Shown here: positions 8,371 to 16,509 of the stretch, one piece after another
How positions within the stretch are numbered: position 1 is the first letter of the stretch
How the letters are laid out: each line of letters starts with the position of its first letter
Made by a program: the position numbers and the translations under genes
The notes under the pieces: model-generated
What the model was told of the DNA's origin: nothing
The model's database searches: none
The model's input: only the letters and a program-made list of their open reading frames with translations
Assembly: GCA_018716975.1 (NCBI GenBank)
Contig: DVJE01000003.1
Span: 1-64,000, forward strand
Direction of reading: 5' to 3'
Source: Candidatus Gallacutalibacter stercoravium
GTDB taxonomy: Bacteria > Bacillota > Clostridia > Oscillospirales > Acutalibacteraceae
DNA: 64,000 nucleotides

Positions 8371-9981
8371 TTAACCAACATAATCCAAAGGATTCGCCCT
8401 GGCGCCGTTAACAAACACCTCAAAGTGCAGATGCGGGCCGGTGGAATTGCCTGTGGAGCCCACCAAACCAATTACCTGCCCTTTAGACACCGCCTGGCCT
8501 GCGCTAACAAACATCTCGCTGCAATGGGCGTATAACGTTTGCATTCCGTTGCCGTGATCTATTTGAATATGATAGCCATAACCGGTGCTAAGTCTTTGTA
8601 CCGACACTACCGTGCCGCCGTCGGCGGCAACAATCGCTTGGCCATAAACGTTGCTAGAAGAGATATCAATCCCGTTATGCATCTTGCCCCAGCGCATTTC
8701 ATAATTGCTAGTAACGGTTCGGGTATAGGGTACCGGCCACATCAAGGAGCCGGTGCTGCGCCCTGTGCCCTGCTGGGCCAGATAACCTTCCATAGTAGAC
8801 GGTCTTGTTTTGGTACCCACCGTAACAATTTCTTCCACCGCCGGTTGCACCACCGTGCGGCTTATCGACTCGCGTGAAACCTCTTGCCCGTCTATATACA
8901 ACACCTTGTCCACACATTGTTCCAGCCCATTCGATCCCTGTTGGGCTACCTGTTGAAATTCGGTATATTCGCTTTCATCTTCCACCGTCACCGTTTGATA
9001 AGGGATAACGCTTTCATAACTTTCGGTTTTCTCCACTTGTACGGTGAGCACCGGTTTGGCCTGCTGAATCAACAGCTGATCCCCTGGGAACAAGGTTGTT
9101 ATTTCACCGCCGTTTAAAGCCTGCAGCTCGTCCATTCCCATTTGAGTAGCCTCTGCGATTCCGCTAAGGGTATCCCCCGCCTGAACCGTATAAAAGGCTT
9201 CTTCCTCGGCCAAAGCGTTCAGCTTTTCGTTCATGGCCTCCATCGACAACAAGCTGCCTTTGGGATATAAACCGCTTATTTGCTCAACGTTCTGCACAAA
9301 CGACGCCGAAACGCCTTCTTCTCCATTAGAACCTTCATCCAGCTTTTGCTGCAATGCATCTTGCAGCGCGTCGCCATCCGCTACCGCGCCCCAAAGCTCA
9401 CCATCCACATACAGCCCCGTGGCCTCTTCAAACAAACCGCTAGAGGTTTGAATCAACTGATTGTACAACATTGAAGAGTCTGCATATCGCGGGCTGTCTA
9501 CCTCTGCCAATTGGTAAGGCGTGCTACCCTCCTGCTGCTCTTCTTCGGAACCAGCCGCTAACTGTTGGTTCATGGTCTCAGCGGCCTTATTCTCAACGGC
9601 ATCTCCATCAGGCTGCAAAAAGGTTTCATTGTTCCAAAAGTACACGGTACCCACCAACAAAGCAACCGCTGCAACAGGCGCCGCCACTTTCAACGCACCA
9701 ACTATCTGCTTCTTATGGCCCTTAGCACCCTCAGCCTTTAACGTTTCGCTTTTTGCAGCGGGCTTAACTGCCGCCAAGCGAGAACCTACTTTGCTGCGCC
9801 CAAACGCTTTGCAAGCAGCCCCGGCTTTGCTTCGCACCCAGCCCGCAGAGTGCCGGGCTAGTCTTTTTAGCTTTCTTCTTGTTTGTTTTAGCAAACGAGC
9901 CAGCCGTACGCCGATTACATAAAGAAAGCGCGTGCCGAGGCGCGCGGCCCATTTGACTTTATCTTGCCAGTTCTCCGGCAT
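8371..9981 (-). CDS. Membrane-anchored M23 peptidase with LysM and G5 domains
   Basis: A 536-residue cell-wall hydrolase. A basic cytoplasmic N-terminus (1-95) precedes one membrane helix (about 97-115), so most of the protein is outside. Then come a spacer region, a LysM peptidoglycan-binding motif (about 263-306, YTVQAGDTLSGIAE), a G5 domain (about 311-391) and a C-terminal M23 zinc endopeptidase (about 425-530) with HNGIDI and HLHFE ligand motifs. This order matches clostridial peptidoglycan DD- or LD-endopeptidases, some of them sporulation-linked. It starts at ATG behind GGGGGA. A promoter with a flanking inverted repeat lies upstream. Exact bond specificity cannot be told. Confidence 0.92.
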   Translation of the reverse strand: MPENWQDKVKWAARLGTRFLYVIGVRLARLLKQTRRKLKRLARHSAGWVRSKAGAACKAFGRSKVGSRLAAVKPAAKSETLKAEGAKGHKKQIVGALKVAAPVAAVALLVGTVYFWNNETFLQPDGDAVENKAAETMNQQLAAGSEEEQQEGSTPYQLAEVDSPRYADSSMLYNQLIQTSSGLFEEATGLYVDGELWGAVADGDALQDALQQKLDEGSNGEEGVSASFVQNVEQISGLYPKGSLLSMEAMNEKLNALAEEEAFYTVQAGDTLSGIAEATQMGMDELQALNGGEITTLFPGDQLLIQQAKPVLTVQVEKTESYESVIPYQTVTVEDESEYTEFQQVAQQGSNGLEQCVDKVLYIDGQEVSRESISRTVVQPAVEEIVTVGTKTRPSTMEGYLAQQGTGRSTGSLMWPVPYTRTVTSNYEMRWGKMHNGIDISSSNVYGQAIVAADGGTVVSVQRLSTGYGYHIQIDHGNGMQTLYAHCSEMFVSAGQAVSKGQVIGLVGSTGNSTGPHLHFEVFVNGARANPLDYVG

Positions 9982-10034
9982 GAATCTAACTCCCCCTTTA
10001 CAAACGGCCCTACACCGCTTGAAAAGTTACAAGA

Positions 10035-10073
10035 TTGTAACCAATACAGATATATTATACCGAATGGTTACAA
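10035..10073. promoter_or_regulatory. Inverted repeat around the M23 peptidase promoter
   Basis: TTGTAACCA at 10035-10043 is mirrored by TGGTTACAA at 10065-10073, flanking the -10 box. Further half-site-like GTTAC and TTGCAACC copies adjoin. The symmetry suggests a repressor site for an unidentified regulator. Confidence 0.45.
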
Positions 10074-10081
10074 AATTGCAA
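10054..10081 (-). promoter_or_regulatory. Promoter of the M23 peptidase gene
   Basis: On the minus strand TTGCAA (10076-10081), 16 bases, then TATAAT (10054-10059). The gene starts at 9981. Confidence 0.65.
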
Positions 10082-10117
10082 CCTTTTTTTCGTGTAGAGC
10101 GGCTCTTGGGTGTTAGA

Positions 10118-10152
10118 AAAGTCTGGCGGGCAGTTTTTTCCTGCCCGCCAGA
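10118..10152 (-). terminator. Terminator of luxS
   Basis: A 12-base perfect stem (10122-10133 with 10141-10152). On the minus strand it is followed by CTTTTC. It lies 66 bases after the luxS stop. Confidence 0.65.
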
Positions 10153-10218
10153 TCAAAAAAAATCCGCAATTTCGGCCGGTTTTCTATTGTTTCAACAATA
10201 GCAACGCTCCGTGTCTTG

Positions 10219-10677
10219 TCACTGCTGATATTGCAACTGCTCCTCTGTCCAATTCTGAATCACCGGCAGATAATCGGCAGCCTCTTTCACTGCCCCGGCC
10301 AGATCGTGTTCCCGGTAGTTGCCGCACTCAGGTTCAGAGGCGCCGGGAAATTCTCCCTGATACCGGCTAATCTGCTCAAACGTTTCTTGAATTAAAGCAA
10401 TGGCGTCTGTCTTGCTTAAATCGCGAACCAGCAAATAAAAGCCTGTGCGGCAGCCCATAGGGCCAAAATAAATAATATGGCTGGCAAATTTGCCGTTACG
10501 CGCAAACGTGGCGAAAAGATGCTCCAACGTATGCACCGCCGGCATCTCTAAAAAAGGCGGCCGGTTGGGCACACGCATGCGGATATCATAGGTATCGATA
10601 TCCCCGTCCGTTCTTGAAAGATAAATTCCCCGCTGCAATTTAGTGTGATCTACGCAAAAACTGGCAATCCGTTGCAT
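10219..10677 (-). CDS. luxS: S-ribosylhomocysteine lyase LuxS
   Basis: A 152-residue iron/zinc enzyme of the activated methyl cycle. It splits S-ribosylhomocysteine into homocysteine and the autoinducer-2 precursor DPD. Metal ligands are visible in HTLEH (near residue 45) and in ECGNYREHDL (near 117); the catalytic cysteine lies in GPMGCRTGFY (near residue 75). The frame opens eight codons earlier, but AAGGAGG lies inside that extension and points to the ATG at 10677. No pfs/mtnN gene is adjacent. The next gene upstream is the phospholipase-like protein, same strand, 51 bases away, so cotranscription is possible. Confidence 0.96.
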   Translation of the reverse strand: MQRIASFCVDHTKLQRGIYLSRTDGDIDTYDIRMRVPNRPPFLEMPAVHTLEHLFATFARNGKFASHIIYFGPMGCRTGFYLLVRDLSKTDAIALIQETFEQISRYQGEFPGASEPECGNYREHDLAGAVKEAADYLPVIQNWTEEQLQYQQ

Positions 10678-10728
10678 GGCTTGTTCCTCCTTCATATGCA
10701 CAAAAGATATATGAGCGGCCGCCTGGCC

Positions 10729-11619
10729 TTAAAAGGGACGATCTTGGATTAATGCAGCCGCTGGCTGCCCTTCTTTTAACCCCTGTATTAATTGCAGAGC
10801 CGCCTGTTCCGCTTGCTGGAACAAATCAAAGAACGACTCAGTATGGATTATTTCCTGGCCATCGGTACCGGGAACCGTCCACTCCGCGTGGTTGATGTTG
10901 GCGTAATCATAGTCGTCATTTTCCAACAGGCCGCGCAAATGGCCAGAAAGCACCGGCGGCAAATGTTTCTTTTTTTCGATCCATTCCGCCAGCTGTTTTT
11001 TAAGGCCGGTGCGGTCGGTCATCCACCCAAAAGCGGTGCGGCAATCTTTTACAGCCTGCTGCAGTAACGGCCCGGCGGCCTGCTTATGATATAGCTGATC
11101 TAGAATAGCCTCGTAAAGCGTTACAATGGCCGCTTGCGCCTCTTCATCTTGGGGGATTAACCGCTTAAGCGGCAGCTCTGTGGGCAACTTTTGGGTTTGT
11201 TGGCGCAGAATAATACCGTCTAATGCAGATTCTATCACATTGTGGCAGCTTTCTTCTGAAGAAGGATCCATTTGCTGCTGCAGCATCTCTGCGCCGTAAC
11301 GCACAAATGGATGGCAAACGCTGTCTAACGCATAATGACAGCAAAAGCCACACACATAGGCCATAGAAACCAAATCTTTCTGACCGTGCTGATAAAGCGC
11401 ATCCAATAGAGCCGACGGCTTATCTTGGTGCATCCGCTCACCATAGCCGGCCAAGCTTTCTCCTTTTTGCCATGGAAAAAAGCGGTGTGTAAATAAGAAA
11501 TCCGGGCCCTGCAACCCCCACAGAAAAGCCGCACGGCTGGCGAGGGTAGGCGGGTCGTTTGGCTGCAGGTGCGCCGCCACCCTTAACCCGTGTAAATAGT
11601 GCGTAATAGCCGCTGGCAT
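10729..11619 (-). CDS. Zinc-dependent phospholipase C-like protein
   Basis: A 296-residue protein related to the Zn_dep_PLPC group (bacterial phospholipase C / S1-P1 nuclease fold). Likely metal ligands are in PAAITHYLHG at the N-terminus, GPDFLFTHR, and GFCCHYALDSVCHPF near residue 100. No signal peptide is visible, so these clostridial members are probably cytosolic and their substrate is unknown. I chose the ATG at 11619 because AAGGGGG lies just before it; the frame opens nine codons earlier. Second gene in a minus-strand run TSCPD - PLC-like - luxS. Confidence 0.75.
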   Translation of the reverse strand: MPAAITHYLHGLRVAAHLQPNDPPTLASRAAFLWGLQGPDFLFTHRFFPWQKGESLAGYGERMHQDKPSALLDALYQHGQKDLVSMAYVCGFCCHYALDSVCHPFVRYGAEMLQQQMDPSSEESCHNVIESALDGIILRQQTQKLPTELPLKRLIPQDEEAQAAIVTLYEAILDQLYHKQAAGPLLQQAVKDCRTAFGWMTDRTGLKKQLAEWIEKKKHLPPVLSGHLRGLLENDDYDYANINHAEWTVPGTDGQEIIHTESFFDLFQQAEQAALQLIQGLKEGQPAAALIQDRPF

Positions 11620-11686
11620 ACCGATCCCCCTTACCGATCCGTGCAAAAAGGGCCGCTTGTAGCAGCCCCGCTTTTCTATCGTATTT

Positions 11687-11950
11687 TTATGCCTGCTCTG
11701 CCTTTTGTTGCAACGCCTTGGTTAAAGCGTTGGCCAACTGATCCGGGCAGCTGGTGGATTTAAAGCCACACTGGATTCCCTTTAAACGTCCAATCACATC
11801 CTGCGCCCGCTGGCCCACTACCAAAGAGGATATTCCCTTTAGGTTACCGTTGCAGCCGCCGGTAAAAGCCACACTGCGGATAATATCCCCATCTAATTCC
11901 ACTTTAATTTGTTTAGAACAAGTTCCCTTCGTTTGATATATAAATTCCAT
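11687..11950 (-). CDS. TSCPD-domain protein (TIGR03905-like)
   Basis: An 87-residue protein with four spaced cysteines (GTCSKQ, FTGGCNG, GIQCGF, TSCPDQL). TSCPD is the domain name taken from the last of these and is also found at the C-terminus of class II ribonucleotide reductases. Free-standing members are widespread in Clostridia and presumed to bind metal; their role is undefined. ATG at 11950 has AGGAAG upstream; an in-frame TTG lies two codons earlier. It sits 48 bases downstream of the PHP gene, likely in the same transcript. Confidence 0.88.
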   Translation of the reverse strand: MEFIYQTKGTCSKQIKVELDGDIIRSVAFTGGCNGNLKGISSLVVGQRAQDVIGRLKGIQCGFKSTSCPDQLANALTKALQQKAEQA

Positions 11951-11998
11951 ATGCAACTTCCTTTTCTAGCGGCCTGCCGTTTTATAGGCAGAATCCGC

Positions 11999-12862
11999 TT
12001 ATTTTTTCTGATAGAGTGCGCTACGCTGTTTGATTTCTTCTACCTGAGATAAAGGTGCCGTACAGGTGCCGATGGGGTGCGGATGCAACGTATACATGCC
12101 GTGAAAGTCGCTACCGCCTGTGGTCAACAACTGATGCTGTTTGGCAAAAGCCGATAGGCGTTCTTCATCCCCCTCACGGTTTCGAGGATGCCACACTTCT
12201 ACGCCATCCAACCCGTATTCCACCAACTCGCTTAATAAATCATAGCTGTCATACACAGCAGGGTGGGCCAGCACCGCCACGCCCCCCGCGTCGTGTATCA
12301 TCCCAATTACCTCGCGCACCTCGGGATATTCCACCGGCGCATAGGCCACACCCGTTTGCGGATCAAACAGGTGATGGAACATATCGCCAAACAAGCTGTC
12401 GGTGTATCCGGCATCCATCAGCGCATGCATAATGTGCTGCTTATAAATATTAGTGCTGCCCTGGGCGCGGTGGGCAACCATTTCAGGTGAGATAGGATAT
12501 AGCCGCATTACCTTTTTTAGCATCAGGTTGGCCGCTTTTTTTCGACTTTCACCAGTCTTTTTCAGCAAGCCTTCCAGCCGGTTGGGATTAGAGCACCCGT
12601 AGCATAAAATATGGGCCTTGCGCCCTCTTTTGCCGTCTATTGTGGATATTTCGGCGCCTAACAGCACCTCTACGCCGTGGCGCGAGCCGAAAACCGCCGC
12701 CCTGGTTGCCCCGGCAAAGGTATCATGATCGGTTACAGCTATTACGGGCAACTTTGCCTTTTGTGCCAACAATACCAAATCGTCAATTCCAACGGAACCG
12801 TCCGACAGCTTAGTGTGGCAGTGCAAATCAGCCGCTAGCTCTTTAGACAAGTTCGCTGTCAA
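11999..12862 (-). CDS. PHP-domain phosphoesterase (TrpH/RNase AM-like)
   Basis: A 287-residue metal-dependent phosphoesterase of the PHP family. Motifs in order are DLHCHTKLSDG (residues 12-22), VTDHDTF, a conserved GAEIST, VLAHPAVYD near residue 200, and GGSDFHGMY near residue 254. These supply the trinuclear metal site. Relatives hydrolyse 3',5'-nucleoside bisphosphates or trim RNA 5' ends (RNase AM/YciV); which applies is not decided by sequence. Starts at TTG with GGAG eight bases upstream. It heads the minus-strand group with TSCPD, PLC-like and luxS. Confidence 0.88.
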   Translation of the reverse strand: MTANLSKELAADLHCHTKLSDGSVGIDDLVLLAQKAKLPVIAVTDHDTFAGATRAAVFGSRHGVEVLLGAEISTIDGKRGRKAHILCYGCSNPNRLEGLLKKTGESRKKAANLMLKKVMRLYPISPEMVAHRAQGSTNIYKQHIMHALMDAGYTDSLFGDMFHHLFDPQTGVAYAPVEYPEVREVIGMIHDAGGVAVLAHPAVYDSYDLLSELVEYGLDGVEVWHPRNREGDEERLSAFAKQHQLLTTGGSDFHGMYTLHPHPIGTCTAPLSQVEEIKQRSALYQKK

Positions 12863-13192
12863 AAAACCACTCCGTTTCTCTTTTTATTTCTTATATTTCT
12901 ATTATTTATTATATACCCAAAGGGTGTTGAAAACAAGCGCTGCTTTTTTCGCAGGTATTCGACCAAAAAACTGCGCAAAACACATGTGGTTTTCACTCTA
13001 TTTTCTTTTCTTTTTATTAGGGCCGGCAAATGGTTGCTTTCTAAGATAGGCGCTGTTATAATGGTGCTGTCTTCACGCCGCCGTTTATTATTGGGCGTGT
13101 GTCGCCACCGGTTAAGCCTCCTGGTTTAGCAATATTTTAGCCAATAACTTAGCGGCTTTTACAGCGACTAATGAAAAGTAAGAGGGGAAAAT
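12863..13192. other. Intergenic region with the trkA promoter and leader
   Basis: Divergent region of about 330 bases between the PHP gene and trkA. It holds a promoter at 13034-13062 and a leader of roughly 125 bases before trkA. I see no recognised riboswitch in that leader. Confidence 0.45.
13034..13062 (+). promoter_or_regulatory. Promoter of trkA
   Basis: TTGCTT (13034-13039), 17 bases, TATAAT (13057-13062), reading toward trkA. Confidence 0.6.
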
Positions 13193-14551
13193 ATGAAAAT
13201 CGTTATTGTTGGCGATGGAAAGGTCGGCCTAACATTAACCCAACAGTTGGCCAAAGAGGGGCATGATATTGTCATCATAGATAAAAATCCCCGCGTGCTG
13301 CAGCAATCGGTAGAAAACTATGATGTCATTTCAGTTACCGGCAACGGCGCCAGCTTACAAGTGCTGCGCGAGGCCAAGGTAGACACCGCTGATCTGCTGA
13401 TAGCCGCCACCTCAGCCGATGAAATCAATCTGCTATGCTGCATTACTGCCAAAAAAATGGGCTGCCGCCACACCATTGCCCGGGTGCGTAACCCGGAATA
13501 CCGCAGGCAGCTCACTTTTTTGCGCGATGAGCTTGGGCTAAGCATGACGATTAATCCAGAGGCATCTGCCGCACAAGAAATTTATTATATTATTCAGTTT
13601 CCGTCTTCTGTTAAACGAGACTTTTTTGCCAAAGGCCGGATAGAAATTGTAGAGCTACCTTTAAAGCAAGGTTGCCCGATTATAGGAAAAAAACTCAGCG
13701 AGCTATACCGCAAAATAAAGGTTAAAGTGCTGATTTGCGCGGTGGATCGCAACGGCGAGGTTATCATCCCCTCTGGTGATTTTCAGTTGCAGCTGGGCGA
13801 TAAAATTTATGTAACCGCTGAGGGGCACAGCCTGGCCGCCCTTATTCGCGCGCTGAATATGCCCACGAACAAAATTCACGAAGTCGTCATTATAGGCGGC
13901 AGCCGCCTGGCCTTTTATCTAACCCTTCGCTTATTGGCCGCCGGCCTGCGGGTTAAAATTATTGAAAAAGATTACGCCCGTTGCCAGGAACTGGCAGAAC
14001 AGCTGCCCAAAGCCACCATTATTAATGGCGACGGCTGCGATAAAATGCTGTTAGATTCCGAAGGTGTGGCCAACTGCGACGCTTTAGTCAGCTTAACGGG
14101 GATCGACGAGGTTAATTTGATCATTTCGATGTACGGCAATCAGGCCGGCATCCCTAAGGTCATCGCTAAGGTCGATCGGGTAGAGTATATCAATATTGTG
14201 GGGCACACCGGGGTAGAGACCATCATTAGTCCTAAAAATCTTATCTGCGGCAATATTTTGCGTTATGTGCGTGCCATGAATAACACATCGGGGGGCGAGG
14301 TGCTGTCTTTGCACCGAATCGTTGACGATCGTGTAGAGGCATTGGAATTTTACGTCAAACAAAACATCCGCCACCTAAATATTCCGTTAAAAGAGTTGCG
14401 ATTGCAGCCCCACTTGCTTATCGCTTGCATCCGCCGGGGCGGCACGGCCATTTTTCCCACCGGCGACGATTGTATTAAGCTGGGCGATACCGTTATTGTG
14501 ATCACCACGGCAGATAAACACCTCAGCCGGTTAAGCGATATTTTTGTTTAA
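13193..14551 (+). CDS. trkA: Trk potassium uptake regulator TrkA
   Basis: A 452-residue cytoplasmic gating subunit of a K+ uptake channel. It has two tandem RCK halves, each with an N-terminal Rossmann nucleotide-binding domain and a C-terminal ligand domain. The first begins KIVIVGDGKVGLT, and the second, near residue 230, VVIIGGSRLAFYL; the second has lost the canonical GxGxxG. The double length matches TrkA rather than the single-RCK KtrA. GAGGGG lies before ATG. The channel partner TrkH follows 316 bases downstream on the same strand. NAD(H)/ATP control is known for the family. Confidence 0.95.
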   Translation: MKIVIVGDGKVGLTLTQQLAKEGHDIVIIDKNPRVLQQSVENYDVISVTGNGASLQVLREAKVDTADLLIAATSADEINLLCCITAKKMGCRHTIARVRNPEYRRQLTFLRDELGLSMTINPEASAAQEIYYIIQFPSSVKRDFFAKGRIEIVELPLKQGCPIIGKKLSELYRKIKVKVLICAVDRNGEVIIPSGDFQLQLGDKIYVTAEGHSLAALIRALNMPTNKIHEVVIIGGSRLAFYLTLRLLAAGLRVKIIEKDYARCQELAEQLPKATIINGDGCDKMLLDSEGVANCDALVSLTGIDEVNLIISMYGNQAGIPKVIAKVDRVEYINIVGHTGVETIISPKNLICGNILRYVRAMNNTSGGEVLSLHRIVDDRVEALEFYVKQNIRHLNIPLKELRLQPHLLIACIRRGGTAIFPTGDDCIKLGDTVIVITTADKHLSRLSDIFV

Positions 14552-14867
14552 TGACATGTAAACGCCCAGATAAGATTTGCCCTTGCTTGCAGAATCGGCG
14601 CTGCGCTGGCTAATGACAGCAAATTTTTTATAACTGAGCAAAAAACAGCTGACGCTTAAATAGTGATAGGGTGATAAAAATGCCAAGCTAGCAGGTGCGC
14701 GGGTATCTCGCGATGCGCTTTTTCGGTAAACAGAACGGCGCTTAGCTTATCGCCCTTTTGCGGGTCAGTGAGAATAGAACGCCATAGCCGCCTCCCGGTT
14801 TGCGCCAAGCCCCATTATTGATGGACGTAAACCAAAATTCATCAAAGAAAAGAGACGAATATTCGTT
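14552..14867 (+). other. Long structured region between trkA and trkH
   Basis: 316 bases without a gene. It contains G+C-rich self-complementary parts, including a GCGC...GCGC pairing followed by TTTTT near 14697-14725, which may be a terminator or attenuator. I could not match it to a known riboswitch class, including the c-di-AMP (ydaO) class that controls potassium genes elsewhere. Confidence 0.35.
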
Positions 14868-16361
14868 ATGAACTACCGGATGATTGCCTTTTACGTCGCG
14901 CACATTACTGTGATAGAAGCTCTTGTGATGCTCCCTCCCCTTGGTATTGCCGCCGCTCAGAACGATTGGACCGTTTTCTGGGCGTTTGGCATCACCATCG
15001 GCCTATTGGTGGTGCTATCGCTGCTCTTGTTTTTGTTGCGGCCCCGAATCAAAGCAATTTTTGCTCGCGAAGGTTTTGTGGTAACCACGCTTTCTTGGGT
15101 GTTGATTTCTTTGTTCGGAGCGTTGCCCTTTTACATAAGCGGGGCTATTCCCAATTATATCGATTGCTTTTTTGAAACTGTTTCGGGTTTCACTACGACC
15201 GGCGCTAGCATTTTGAAGGATGTGGAAATCATGCCTGATGCGCTCCTTTATTGGCGCAGCTTTACCCATTGGCTGGGCGGCATGGGGGTGTTGGTATTCC
15301 TGCTGGCTATTATGCCCGCCGAGCGAGGCGCCGGGGCGTCGCTTCATTTGTTGCGCGCCGAGAGCCCAGGGCCGGATGTGGGAAAGCTTTTGCCTAAAAT
15401 CCGCCAAGGGGCTATGTTTTTATACCTCACCTATATCGCCCTTAGTGTAATAAACCTCACTTTGCTGTTAATCGGCGGCATGCCTTTGCTCGACAGCCTG
15501 TGCACGATGTTTGGCACGGCGGGAACCGGCGGTTTCTCCGTAAAGAACGACGGTTTAACATCATATTCCCCCTATTTACAAAACGTTGTAACCATCTTCA
15601 TGGCTTTATTCGGCGTAAACTTTAGTATTTTTTACCTTTTATTTACCCGGCAATTCTCTAAGGCACTACACGACCAAGAACTACGGGCTTATATCGCCAT
15701 TCTGTTAATTTCTTCTGCTGCGATTGCTGTTAATATCTTTCCCTATTACACGGATAAAGGCGAAGCTGTGCGGGACGCAGCCTTTCAGGTTTCTTCGATA
15801 ATGACTACCACCGGGTTTGCCACCACCGATTTTAATTTGTGGCCAGAGTTTTCGCGCACCATCCTCATGCTTTTGATGATTATCGGCGCCAGCGCGGGTT
15901 CCACCGGTGGCGGTATCAAAGTAAGCCGGTTGCTGATTCTGTTAAAATCCATCAGAAAGGAACTCAACCGCATGTTGCACGCCCGTGAAGTGCGTGTCAT
16001 CCATTTTAATGATAAGCCGTTAGACAGCCCCGTGGTAAAAGGTGTTAATGTGTTTTTAGGTGCTTATTTTCTCATTGCCGGGGCGTCGATACTTCTTATC
16101 TCAATAGATAATATGTCCACCACCACAAATCTTACCGCCGTTTTATCCTGCATTGGTAACATTGGCCCTGGCCTTGATCAGGTGGGCCCCATGAGCAACT
16201 ATTCGGGCTTTTCTAACTTTAGCAAGCTGGTGCTTTCAGCCGATATGTTGCTGGGCCGATTAGAAATTTTCCCAATTTTACTGCTGTTCTCCCCTTCTAC
16301 CTGGCAACACCGCCCCAACATCCATCTTTCAATGGTGGCCGAACAATTTGACGATAATTAA
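14868..16361 (+). CDS. trkH: Trk-type potassium uptake channel TrkH
   Basis: A 497-residue integral membrane K+ channel/transporter subunit. The four P-loop selectivity segments are visible as SGFTTTGAS, GTAGTGGFS, TTTGFATTD and the last SCIGNIGPG region; the gating-loop motif SAGSTGGGIKVSR is present. Length and hydrophobicity fit the TrkH/KtrB superfamily, and the long N-terminal hairpin favours TrkH. It pairs with TrkA just upstream. The ATG has only a weak AAAGAGA site. A terminator follows at 16387. Confidence 0.95.
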   Translation: MNYRMIAFYVAHITVIEALVMLPPLGIAAAQNDWTVFWAFGITIGLLVVLSLLLFLLRPRIKAIFAREGFVVTTLSWVLISLFGALPFYISGAIPNYIDCFFETVSGFTTTGASILKDVEIMPDALLYWRSFTHWLGGMGVLVFLLAIMPAERGAGASLHLLRAESPGPDVGKLLPKIRQGAMFLYLTYIALSVINLTLLLIGGMPLLDSLCTMFGTAGTGGFSVKNDGLTSYSPYLQNVVTIFMALFGVNFSIFYLLFTRQFSKALHDQELRAYIAILLISSAAIAVNIFPYYTDKGEAVRDAAFQVSSIMTTTGFATTDFNLWPEFSRTILMLLMIIGASAGSTGGGIKVSRLLILLKSIRKELNRMLHAREVRVIHFNDKPLDSPVVKGVNVFLGAYFLIAGASILLISIDNMSTTTNLTAVLSCIGNIGPGLDQVGPMSNYSGFSNFSKLVLSADMLLGRLEIFPILLLFSPSTWQHRPNIHLSMVAEQFDDN

Positions 16362-16386
16362 GAAAGAACTGTTCATATGCTTTGCG

Positions 16387-16413
16387 CGGGCCTGCCTTAC
16401 GGTAGGCCCGTTT
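16387..16413 (+). terminator. Terminator of trkH
   Basis: CGGGCCTGCC at 16387-16396 pairs with GGTAGGCCCG at 16401-16410 (one G-U pair), then TTTCTT. Confidence 0.7.
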
Positions 16414-16438
16414 CTTGCGCCCAAGCCCAAATAAGCAG

Positions 16439-16467
16439 TTGCGTTCGTAAGCAAAAGAGGGTATGAT
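16439..16467 (+). promoter_or_regulatory. Promoter of the EndoQ-helicase gene
   Basis: TTGCGT (16439-16444), 17 bases, TATGAT (16462-16467). The gene begins 43 bases further on. Confidence 0.6.
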
Positions 16468-16509
16468 GGTACTACTTTAAAGAAAGACGTTACCATGTGG
16501 AGGATGCCT

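Noticed and set aside
10035..10073. Possible WalR box at the M23 peptidase promoter
   Set aside because: WalR sites are direct TGTWAH repeats five bases apart; here the elements are inverted and 21 bases apart.
14552..14867. Possible c-di-AMP (ydaO) riboswitch before trkH
   Set aside because: Fragments such as GCTTAA and TAGGG occur, but the conserved paired elements are not in the required order.
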